A DNA stretch of 64,000 nucleotides, from assembly GCA_021815405.1 (NCBI GenBank), contig JAKAGV010000001.1, forward strand, positions 186,001-250,000. The letters run 5' to 3'. This DNA is from Bacteroidota bacterium (GTDB lineage: Bacteria > Bacteroidota > Ignavibacteria > Ignavibacteriales > Ignavibacteriaceae). The notes beneath the pieces were generated by a model that worked only from the letters and a program-made list of their open reading frames with translations, did no database searches and was not told the origin of the DNA. Made by a program: the position numbers and the translations under genes. Shown here one piece after another: positions 19,872 to 27,096 of this stretch (its first letter is position 1; each line of letters opens with the position of its first letter).

Positions 19872-19951
19872 TGAGAACGGAAAGTTCTCAGTAAATAACA
19901 GAACGGACAAGGATGTCCGTAAAACAATTTCAACCAAAATAAACACGGAGG
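19872..19951 (+). promoter_or_regulatory. Flagellin leader with two CsrA-type hairpins
   Basis: Hairpin 1 has arms TGAGAAC (19872-19878) and GTTCTCA (19884-19890) presenting GGAAA in the loop. Hairpin 2 has arms ACGGAC (19903-19908) and GTCCGT (19915-19920) with loop AAGGAT. Hairpin 2 contains ACAAGGATGT, which agrees with the core of the CsrA SELEX consensus RUACARGGAUGU. A third GGA lies in the Shine-Dalgarno (ACGGAGG, ending 19951). Three GGA sites spaced 32-36 bases apart, one on the ribosome site, is the layout expected for CsrA repression, as known for Bacillus hag with FliW. Confidence 0.7.
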
Positions 19952-19957
19952 TTTATT

Positions 19958-20872
19958 ATGAGTTTATTCTCAATCAACACCAATCTTGATGCATTAAGTG
20001 CGTATAATGCATTGTCACAAATTACCGATAAGACACAGAAGGCTCAGTTGAGGCTTGCTACCGGTAAGCAAATCAACTCAGTTGCGGACAACACTTCTGG
20101 TTTTGCTGTAGGTTCAGCTCTTAATGAGAAAGTACAATTGATGCAGTCTGCACAGGCAAACGTAGGTTCTGCACAGGACATGCTTTCAACAGTTGAATCG
20201 CAATTAACAAGCGTTGCTAACCTTATCACTTCAATTAAAGGTGAGATGGCAAATGCTACTAACCCGGCTACGAACACTTCCAGTACTGAGGGTGATATAA
20301 AGGCTCTGGCAAGTGAAATTGCAAACATCTTCTCACAGACCAAATACAACAATACACAGCTGTTGTCATCTGTTGCTGCAGGTGGATTCAATTTCCAGAC
20401 CGGTGCAAGCAGTACAGATACATTAGCAATTAATTTCAATGAAACTGCTAATGGAACATTAGCTGCAAGCGGTTCAGGTGCTAATACTGTAACAAACGGC
20501 TACTTTACAGTATATAATGTAGGTGCTGTTGTCAGTCAGGCATTAACATCATTGGCTAACGTTAGCGGTACTGTTTCCACAACGGCATCTAACTCAATTG
20601 CTAATCTTTCTACTGTATTAAACAGCTTTGAATCTGCTGTTAATTCGGCACTGTCGGCAATCGGTAACTATGACCAAAGATTAAGCATTAAGAACGACTT
20701 CTTAACCTCAGCAATTTCCAATTCTCAGGCTTCGGTATCGAGATTGTTTGATGCTAACATCGCGGTTGAACAAATGAATGCGACGAAGGGACAAATTCAA
20801 GAACAGATAGCTACTTCAATGTTATCTCAATTGAACTCTGCTCCGCAGAACTTACTCCGTCTCTTCCAATAA
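19958..20872 (+). CDS. fliC: Flagellin
   Basis: 304 residues. The N-terminal D0/D1 region (MSLFSINTNLDALSAYNAL ... RLATGKQINSVADNTSGF) and C-terminal D1/D0 region (SRLFDANIAVEQMNATKGQI ... SMLSQLNSAPQNLLRLFQ) are typical of flagellin. The central part is short and rich in Ser/Thr/Ala/Asn, with no large D2/D3 domain, so this is a compact filament subunit. The Ser/Thr-rich middle offers O-glycosylation sites. A strong ribosome site (GGAGG) precedes ATG. It is transcribed from its own sigma-28 promoter and ends at a strong terminator, so it is monocistronic. It is secreted through the flagellar export apparatus, without a cleaved signal peptide. Confidence 0.95.
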   Translation: MSLFSINTNLDALSAYNALSQITDKTQKAQLRLATGKQINSVADNTSGFAVGSALNEKVQLMQSAQANVGSAQDMLSTVESQLTSVANLITSIKGEMANATNPATNTSSTEGDIKALASEIANIFSQTKYNNTQLLSSVAAGGFNFQTGASSTDTLAINFNETANGTLAASGSGANTVTNGYFTVYNVGAVVSQALTSLANVSGTVSTTASNSIANLSTVLNSFESAVNSALSAIGNYDQRLSIKNDFLTSAISNSQASVSRLFDANIAVEQMNATKGQIQEQIATSMLSQLNSAPQNLLRLFQ

Positions 20873-20890
20873 AATAATAATTCGTATTCT

Positions 20891-20925
20891 CCCTCTTCTA
20901 TCTAGGTAGAAGAGGGATTTTTTAT
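20891..20925 (+). terminator. Intrinsic terminator after flagellin
   Basis: A perfect 10-bp stem, CCCTCTTCTA (20891-20900) and TAGAAGAGGG (20907-20916), with a 6-base loop, followed by ATTTTTTAT. Confidence 0.95.
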
Positions 20926-20951
20926 AATGAATTTGTCTTAAGGAATAAAGA

Positions 20952-21290
20952 ATGTACAACACTGCAACTTTGACAAAACGTAATTCGAAAACAGTAAATA
21001 ATTATATTGTTAAAGAAATAATGGAGGCAACTCCGCAGCAGCTTCTTATAAAAATCTATGATTTTGCAATTCTTAATTGCCAGAGACGAAATCTTGCCAA
21101 AACTAATCAGGCACTTCAGGAGTTAATTAATTCTCTTAGGTGGGAAGGTGAAGATGTAAAACAAATATCGACAGGTTTATTTAAGCTGTACCAGTTCTGT
21201 CAAAGCGAAATGAGGAAAAAAAACTACGATATAGTTTACAGAATTTTAAGCGAGTTAAGAGAGACGTGGTTAAAAGCTTTTAATATGTGA
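20952..21290 (+). CDS. fliS: Flagellin export chaperone FliS
   Basis: 112 residues, mostly helical, with the family core (NNYIVKEIMEATPQQLLIKIYDFAI) and the usual size. FliS binds the disordered C-terminal D0 region of flagellin in the cytoplasm, prevents early polymerisation and delivers it to the export gate. AAGGA lies 7 bases before ATG. It starts 27 bases after the flagellin terminator, and its stop is 9 bases before fliD. No separate promoter was recognised, so some readthrough or an unseen promoter must supply it. Confidence 0.85.
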   Translation: MYNTATLTKRNSKTVNNYIVKEIMEATPQQLLIKIYDFAILNCQRRNLAKTNQALQELINSLRWEGEDVKQISTGLFKLYQFCQSEMRKKNYDIVYRILSELRETWLKAFNM

Positions 21291-21299
21291 GGCTAAAAT

Positions 21300-23096
21300 A
21301 TGTCCGGTACAATTTTAACAACTTCAGGGATCAATTCTTTAGTAAGCGCTTACCAGGCAGAGCAGAACAGCTTGTTTATAACACCGCTGCAAAATCTTCA
21401 AACAAAATATCAGAATTTATCTTCTGCATATTCAACAGCGATAGGTAAACTAAACACTCTGGTAACCGGACTTTCAGGATTTACGGCAAGCGGAAGCAGT
21501 TCAGTCTTTGCGGCAATAGCAGCTCAGTCTTCAAATACGAATTTTGTAAGTGCTACAGCAGATAATACAGCTTCGACCAGTAATTATTCTATCCGAGTTG
21601 AGCAGCTTGCACAAAATGATATTGCAGAATCTCAAAGTCTAACCTCAAGTACTGCAAATTCCACCACGGGTACTCAAACATTTCAAATAGTTACAGGAAG
21701 CCCAACAGGCGATTTAACAAGCAATGTTAGCGTAACACTTGGTACCGGAGAAACTAACCAAACAGTAATGCAAAAGATAGCTGCTGCAATAAATTCAAAT
21801 CAGGCGGTTGTTACTTCAAGCTCACTTTCACCTTCAAGCCTTTATGCCGGGGCAACCGGGACATTGTCATTTAATGTAGGCGGTACTGTAACTTCGGTAA
21901 GCGTTAATGCAGGCGGCAGCAACAGCGAAACTTATGATCAGCTTTTAAATGAGCTGGTTACAAACATAAATGCAAATGTTTCCGGAGTAACTGCACAAAA
22001 AATTACGGATCCAAATAATTCCGCAAATGAAATGCTGCAAATAACAGTTAACGATCCTACAAAAAGCATTTCAATTTCTGATACAAGCGGAACAATTGCT
22101 GCGGATCTGGGAATAACGACTTCGAATTTAATTGGTGCTTCAGGAGTTGTATCTGCTTCATCATTTTCTCCATCAACAGGTTTAAGTCAGCTTTCAATTA
22201 GCTCTAAAAATACAGGGCTGGATTATATAATTAAAAATATCTCGGATACAGGAACCGGGACCGCATTAAGCTCTATTAATTTTAATCTTGGTACAACTAG
22301 AACTTCCTATAATCAATCTACCAATACCGCCGGATATGTCTATGCTGATACTACTCTTACCGGAAATCTGCTTAATGCTAAGTTAAATTTTAACGGGGTT
22401 GAAATACAAAGAGACTCAAACAAAATTAGCGACTTAGCTACCGGAGTTACTTTTAATCTTAATTCGGTAATGCAGACAACAGATCCGACCGCAACGGTAA
22501 CTGTTAACAGCGATGTCACTTCGATAACGAACCAGATAAATACTTTTATTACTAATTTTAATGCTGCGTACACTTATCTTAAAACCAGTGCTGCAGTTTC
22601 TACCACATCGGGGTGGGGTGTTCTTGCCGGAGATACAAATACTTCATCTATCTTGAATGTGATGACGCAGACTGCCATTTCTCCCGTATCAGGTTTATCT
22701 CAGAACGTTTTGAATTCGCTGTCAGCGATAGGAATAACATTTGATCCTACCAACGGATTAAGTGTTTCAAACAGTTCATTGTTAACACAAAGCTTAAGGA
22801 ATAATCTTTCCCAAGTAAAAGATATTTTCGCTTCTACAAACGGTGTTGCTAATACCTTATATAATTCCTTAAATCCTTACGTTGGTCCAACAGGACTGTT
22901 GACCACGACGCAATCTTCTTATGATAATAATGTTCAAAGCTACAGCGATAGAATTTCCACACAACAAACTCAAATAAATACTCAAGCCGATAATCTTCGC
23001 ACTCAATATGAAAAGCTTCAGGCGCAGCTTATTTCTTTGACCGATACTGCTCAAATGTATTTTGGTGTTAACATAACCGACTATTTTAACTCCTAA
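21300..23096 (+). CDS. fliD: Flagellar hook-associated protein 2 (filament cap)
   Basis: 598 residues. The N-terminus (SGINSLVSAYQAEQNSLFITPLQNLQTKY) and C-terminal coiled segment (DNNVQSYSDRISTQQTQINTQADNLRTQYEKLQAQL ending in SLTDTAQMYFG) fit FliD. The middle holds the family's FNGVEIQRDSNKISDLATGV motif. It caps the growing filament and folds incoming flagellin. The composition is Ser/Thr/Asn-rich, like flagellin here. GAGG precedes ATG. It lies between fliS and two small flagellar genes with 5-9 base gaps, so it is in one operon. Confidence 0.9.
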   Translation: MSGTILTTSGINSLVSAYQAEQNSLFITPLQNLQTKYQNLSSAYSTAIGKLNTLVTGLSGFTASGSSSVFAAIAAQSSNTNFVSATADNTASTSNYSIRVEQLAQNDIAESQSLTSSTANSTTGTQTFQIVTGSPTGDLTSNVSVTLGTGETNQTVMQKIAAAINSNQAVVTSSSLSPSSLYAGATGTLSFNVGGTVTSVSVNAGGSNSETYDQLLNELVTNINANVSGVTAQKITDPNNSANEMLQITVNDPTKSISISDTSGTIAADLGITTSNLIGASGVVSASSFSPSTGLSQLSISSKNTGLDYIIKNISDTGTGTALSSINFNLGTTRTSYNQSTNTAGYVYADTTLTGNLLNAKLNFNGVEIQRDSNKISDLATGVTFNLNSVMQTTDPTATVTVNSDVTSITNQINTFITNFNAAYTYLKTSAAVSTTSGWGVLAGDTNTSSILNVMTQTAISPVSGLSQNVLNSLSAIGITFDPTNGLSVSNSSLLTQSLRNNLSQVKDIFASTNGVANTLYNSLNPYVGPTGLLTTTQSSYDNNVQSYSDRISTQQTQINTQADNLRTQYEKLQAQLISLTDTAQMYFGVNITDYFNS

Positions 23097-23101
23097 CCGA
23101 C

Positions 23102-23425
23102 ATGAAAGATAGAGTAGAAAAGATTAAATATTTGCTGGCTCAAGTTCTTAAGAGTCTTAACGAAATTACGAATGAAAACTTTGAGCAGGCATTCCCAAGA
23201 ATAAAAAGTATGCTGGATGAATCACAAAAGCATAAAAAGTTCCTTCTTTCTAATTTTTCCAAGAATGAATTGAAAATATTTGAGCCGGATTTAACTAAGT
23301 TAGCTAAACAAATTAAAGAAAGTTTCGATAATATAGCTAAGGCAAAAAAGCTTGAGATGGCTAAAATTGCCGAACAGATACAATATACTCAAAATAAGAA
23401 GAAATTAATTTATTACAACAGGTAG
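23102..23425 (+). CDS. Small helical flagellar protein, FliT/FlgN-like chaperone candidate
   Basis: 107 residues, Lys-rich and predicted all-helical (LLAQVLKSLNEITNENFEQAF ... EQIQYTQNKKKLIYYNR). I do not recognise a clear family. Size, helical nature and position straight after fliD match FliT, the chaperone of FliD, and the C-terminal NKKKLIYYNR also recalls FlgN-type proteins. It is 5 bases from fliD and 4 bases from the FlgM-like gene. Confidence 0.5.
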   Translation: MKDRVEKIKYLLAQVLKSLNEITNENFEQAFPRIKSMLDESQKHKKFLLSNFSKNELKIFEPDLTKLAKQIKESFDNIAKAKKLEMAKIAEQIQYTQNKKKLIYYNR

Positions 23426-23429
23426 ATAA

Positions 23430-23699
23430 ATGGATATAAAATCCGTAAATAATAGTAACAATATTTATTTTCAAAAGGATTTACCGCAAAAAGGTAAAGA
23501 CCAAAGCGGAAATACGAACTTGAAAGTCCAGGATAAATTAGAGCTTTCACAAGAAGCAAAGAATATTCAGAATAATGATAACCAGGTTCCGCGTTCAGAA
23601 GAAATATCTCAAAGGATTCAGAATAAGTTTTACGATTCTAATGAGGTAGTTAGTCAAGTTGCAAATAAAATATTAAGTGAAATAAACAAAACAAAGTAG
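23430..23699 (+). CDS. flgM: FlgM-like anti-sigma-28 factor
   Basis: 89 residues with an Asn/Gln/Lys-rich, probably disordered N-terminus. The C-terminal half reads DKLELSQEAKNIQN ... SQRIQNKFYDSNEVVSQVANKILSEI, matching the FlgM pattern (D-x-[VL]-x-LS-x-x-A, then a helix with R-I and YxxxxxxVAxKI). FlgM holds sigma-28 inactive until the hook is complete, then is exported. Its place at the end of the fliS-fliD operon, near sigma-28 promoters at 19839 and 30207, fits this role. The family is poorly conserved, so the call is moderate. Confidence 0.6.
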   Translation: MDIKSVNNSNNIYFQKDLPQKGKDQSGNTNLKVQDKLELSQEAKNIQNNDNQVPRSEEISQRIQNKFYDSNEVVSQVANKILSEINKTK

Positions 23700-23736
23700 C
23701 TGCTAAAACTTTAACCAAATCAATCATATCGAGATT

Positions 23737-23756
23737 TAAGGCAAATCTTTTGCGGG
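23737..23756 (+). promoter_or_regulatory. Candidate sigma-54 promoter
   Basis: AAGGCAAATCTTTTGCGG contains GG (23740-23741), exactly ten bases, then GC (23752-23753), with TTTGC at the -12 element as in the sigma-54 consensus TGGCAC-N5-TTGC. It lies about 100 bases upstream of a kinase gene followed by a sigma-54 activator gene, so autoregulation is likely. Confidence 0.5.
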
Positions 23757-23839
23757 AAAAAGTTTGCTAATTATAAGTGAAATATTTATAATACCACCCA
23801 AAATTTATTTTTTGTGTTTTTCAAATTAGTTTTTCCGTA

Positions 23840-24568
23840 ATGTCCTTAATTGATGATAACATTCAAGACAATAAACTTCAAATAATCGGAAAGTTAACAG
23901 CAAGTCTAATTCACGAAATTAGAAATCCACTTTCAGCTATCAAACTAAATCTCGATTATCTCAAAATGATTAGTGATGAAATGCCTTTGGAGGCGAATGA
24001 ATCGGTAGAAGTGTGTACAGACGCTTTGAACCGCATTCAGAACCTGATCGACAACATGTTCACACTTGTCAAAAAAAATAATAATGGAATTTCGACTTAT
24101 TCTATCAACCAGATTACACGCAGTGCCTACGGAATAATGCGTTATAATGCCGAAAAGAAAAATGTTAAGTTTAATATCGAACTTGACGAGGCTATTTCCG
24201 AAACTAGCTACGATAAAAGCAAACTACTCCAGGTTTTTCTGAATCTTATAACCAATGCAATTGAATCCTGTGAAACAGGAGGCGAAATTAACGTTAAAAC
24301 TATTTTGATGGGCAACAAAATAATTTGGGAAGTAAGAGATAACGGCGTCGGGATAAAAGAAGAAGATAGGAATAAAATTTTTCAGGATTTTTATACAAGC
24401 AAAGAGAAAGGTACCGGCTTGGGCTTAAGTGTATGCAAAATGCTTCTTCAAGAGTATCAAGCCGAACTTGATTTTGAAAGTGAAGCCGGCAGAGGATCAA
24501 GGTTTTTCATAACATTCAATCCGAGTATAATGGGATCAAATGGCGAATCACAAAATATTAATAATTGA
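23840..24568 (+). CDS. Cytoplasmic sensor histidine kinase (NtrB/FlgS-like)
   Basis: 242 residues: a short N-terminus, then HisKA with LIHEIRNPLSAIKLNLDYL (phospho-acceptor His), and HATPase with N box (NLITNAIESC), G1 (VRDNGVGIKEED) and G2 (TGLGLSVCKMLL). There is no membrane segment and no PAS, so its signal is likely intracellular, perhaps flagellar assembly state as for FlgS or FleS. It overlaps the next gene by 29 bases. It is directly downstream of the flagellar operon and preceded by a candidate sigma-54 promoter. Confidence 0.75.
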   Translation: MSLIDDNIQDNKLQIIGKLTASLIHEIRNPLSAIKLNLDYLKMISDEMPLEANESVEVCTDALNRIQNLIDNMFTLVKKNNNGISTYSINQITRSAYGIMRYNAEKKNVKFNIELDEAISETSYDKSKLLQVFLNLITNAIESCETGGEINVKTILMGNKIIWEVRDNGVGIKEEDRNKIFQDFYTSKEKGTGLGLSVCKMLLQEYQAELDFESEAGRGSRFFITFNPSIMGSNGESQNINN

Positions 24569-25934
24569 TGATGATAATCTGGTAGCAATTTCATTAAGAA
24601 AACTTTTAATGAAACTTGGCTACGATGTAGAAACTTGTCTTGAAGCCGGCGAGGCTTTTAATAAAGTTGAAAGCTTTGAACCTGATATAATTTTATTGGA
24701 TATTTACCTTACAACCCACAACGGTCTTGAACTCTTAAAGCAATTCCAGAAAAAATTCTATCACATACCGGTAATAATGATTACCGGCTATTCGGATGTT
24801 AAGATAGCTGTTGCAGCAATTAAATCGGGTGCATTTGACTTCCTGCTTAAACCAATTGATATTGATCAGCTACAAACTATCTTGAAAAAAGCAATCGATA
24901 ATTTATATCTGAAAAATGAAGTTGATAAGCTTCATCAGCTCTTGCACGAGGATGAGCTAACCCGGGAATTTTTCGGGAACAGCACCAAGATTACCAGGCT
25001 GCTTGCCTCTGTAGAGAAGCTTTCTAAAAGTTCAGATACTACTTTACTGCTCGAAGGAGAAAGCGGAACAGGTAAAGAAGTTTTTGCAAAATATATTCAT
25101 CAGAATAGCCCAAGGAAGGGAGGTCCCTTCATTCAAATAAATTGTTCTGCAATTCCAAAGGAGCTTGCTGAGAGCGAGTTATTCGGTCATGAAAAGGGAG
25201 CCTTTACCGGAGCGCTCCAAAAAACAAAGCTCGGCAAGTTTGAGCTTGCTAACGGTGGTACAATTTTGCTTGATGAAATAGGCGAGCTTTCGCTTGATCT
25301 TCAGGTAAAACTGCTTCGAGTGCTTCAGGAAAAAAAGTTTTACAGACTCGGCGGAGAGAAAGAAATTGCTGTTGATGTCCGCGTGCTAGCAGCTACTAAC
25401 AGAAATCTCGAAGATGAAATCAAAAATGGAAATTTCCGCGCCGATTTATTTTATAGATTAAATGTTGCTAGAATTCTAGTACCGCCGCTCCGCGAAAGAA
25501 AAGAGGATATCCCTGTTCTTGCTTTCGGCTTCTTAAAAGAATTTGCCGGTAAGTTTAATAAGAATATCAGAGGTATCGATCCGGATGCGTTAAATCTTCT
25601 TGTGTCATATCCGTGGAAAGGCAATATTCGTGAACTTCGCAACGTTATGGAAAGAGCTGCTCTGCTGATTGAGGAAGATGAACTGAAAGAAAAGCATTTA
25701 TCGTTTTTAGTTGATTCTTCTCCTGCGAAAATAATTGAAGACGATGGCTTTGTTTTGAAGATCCCGCCTAAAGGTATTCAAATAGACTTAGTTCTAAGAA
25801 CATTAATCCAAAAAACTCTTAGTATAACAAACGGCAATCAGGTTAGAGCTGCAAAGATACTCGGTTTGTCACGCTCTAAGCTTCGATATCGGATGGAACA
25901 GCTTGGCATTGAAGTGACTAAGAATATAAAATAA
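24540..25934 (+). CDS. Sigma-54-dependent response regulator (NtrC/FlgR-like)
   Basis: 464 residues: receiver 1-120 (LIIDDDNL, phospho-acceptor Asp in LLDIYL, ITGYSD, LLKP), AAA+ domain about 140-380 with Walker A (GESGTGKE), the GAFTGA loop (HEKGAFTGALQ) that contacts sigma-54, Walker B (GGTILLDEIGEL) and the arginine-finger region (RADLFYRLNV). A C-terminal Fis-type helix-turn-helix follows (NQVRAAKILGLSRSKLRYRMEQL). It overlaps the kinase gene, its evident partner. The position suggests it drives sigma-54 flagellar genes, but none of those lies in the window. Confidence 0.85.
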   Translation: MANHKILIIDDDNLVAISLRKLLMKLGYDVETCLEAGEAFNKVESFEPDIILLDIYLTTHNGLELLKQFQKKFYHIPVIMITGYSDVKIAVAAIKSGAFDFLLKPIDIDQLQTILKKAIDNLYLKNEVDKLHQLLHEDELTREFFGNSTKITRLLASVEKLSKSSDTTLLLEGESGTGKEVFAKYIHQNSPRKGGPFIQINCSAIPKELAESELFGHEKGAFTGALQKTKLGKFELANGGTILLDEIGELSLDLQVKLLRVLQEKKFYRLGGEKEIAVDVRVLAATNRNLEDEIKNGNFRADLFYRLNVARILVPPLRERKEDIPVLAFGFLKEFAGKFNKNIRGIDPDALNLLVSYPWKGNIRELRNVMERAALLIEEDELKEKHLSFLVDSSPAKIIEDDGFVLKIPPKGIQIDLVLRTLIQKTLSITNGNQVRAAKILGLSRSKLRYRMEQLGIEVTKNIK

Positions 25935-25938
25935 AATT

Positions 25939-27066
25939 CTAATCAGTTAACGGCAGCGCAATAGTAAATTTTGTCCCGCGTCCTTTTGAACTCTTCACGC
26001 TAATTTCTGCATGATTTATATCAGCATATTTTTTAACTAAAGCAAGTCCGAGACCGGTTCCGTCATATCTACGATTTATGCCACCTTCTTCTTGAGTAAA
26101 CGGGCTGAATAATTTTGGCAGGTAATCTTGTGAAATGCCAATGCCGGAATCGCAGACGGTAATACAAATTTTATTGTTTTCATTTTTAAGGTTTATATCT
26201 ACTTCGCCTTCCGGAGTATATTTTATTGCGTTGTCGATAAGATTAGAGAAAATTTGACCCAACGAATATTGATCTGCGAAAACCTTCGTTCTTTTAGCAG
26301 CATTATTATATTTCAATTCAAGGTTCTTCATTTTAGCGCGAGAGTAAAACTCAAGTGTAAGGTCTTCAAGCAGATCTTTTTCAACATCGAATTTGCTAAA
26401 GTTTGTTTCAAAGTTACCTGTTTGAATCTTTGACATGTTTATTATCAAATCAATTGTTCTGATTAAACGCTGGGAGCTTGTATCAATAACCTTAAAAGCA
26501 TTATCAAAGTCAGCGGGGAGTTTGCTCTCAAATTCTTCTTTTAAGATTGAGGTATATGTAATGATATTATTTAAAGGTGTCCTTATTTCATGAGAAACTT
26601 GAGTTAAAAATTCTGTCTTGAGCCTGTCTGATTTTTCGGCTTCCTCTTTAGCTAAGGTCAATTGATCCTTTTGAGTTCTGTAAAAGGTAATATCTTTGAC
26701 AAAGCCCTGATAGCATAAAGTTTTTCCTAAAGAATCTTTAACAGTATGAATGTTCAGCTCAATCCAAAACGGTGAACCGTTTTTTCTCTTCCATTTCAAC
26801 TCAAGTTTCAAACCTTCGGTTACAGGTTTATATTTACTAAATATCTTATTGCCATCTTCAGGATCAAAGAAAAAATCCTTCTTTATATTTTGATTTAGAA
26901 CATCATCGATTGATTTAGCTCCTAAAAGATTAACAAGCGCTGAGTTCGCGGATAAGATATTACCGTCAATGTCCGAGCAAAAAATTCCGAAAGGTGCATA
27001 ATCAAATATGTCCTTGTACTTTTGTTCTGAAAGATGCAATGCTTGTTCTGTAGAATTACTTTCCAT
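25939..27066 (-). CDS. PAS sensor histidine kinase
   Basis: 375 residues: PAS 12-130 (YKDIFDYAPFGIFCSDIDGN), HisKA (FLTQVSHEIRTPLNNIITY) and HATPase (NLIDNAIKYTP, VCDSGIGIS, GTGLGLALVKKYA). No transmembrane segment. It lies 30 bases downstream of the larger receiver/PAS kinase in the same direction, so they likely form an operon. Its end is 4 bases from the convergent NtrC-type gene. The phosphorylation partner is unknown, and the neighbouring hybrid protein's receiver is one candidate. Confidence 0.8.
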   Translation of the reverse strand: MESNSTEQALHLSEQKYKDIFDYAPFGIFCSDIDGNILSANSALVNLLGAKSIDDVLNQNIKKDFFFDPEDGNKIFSKYKPVTEGLKLELKWKRKNGSPFWIELNIHTVKDSLGKTLCYQGFVKDITFYRTQKDQLTLAKEEAEKSDRLKTEFLTQVSHEIRTPLNNIITYTSILKEEFESKLPADFDNAFKVIDTSSQRLIRTIDLIINMSKIQTGNFETNFSKFDVEKDLLEDLTLEFYSRAKMKNLELKYNNAAKRTKVFADQYSLGQIFSNLIDNAIKYTPEGEVDINLKNENNKICITVCDSGIGISQDYLPKLFSPFTQEEGGINRRYDGTGLGLALVKKYADINHAEISVKSSKGRGTKFTIALPLTD

Positions 27067-27096
27067 AGTATTTGAGATTTAGTTATTAGTTAATTT

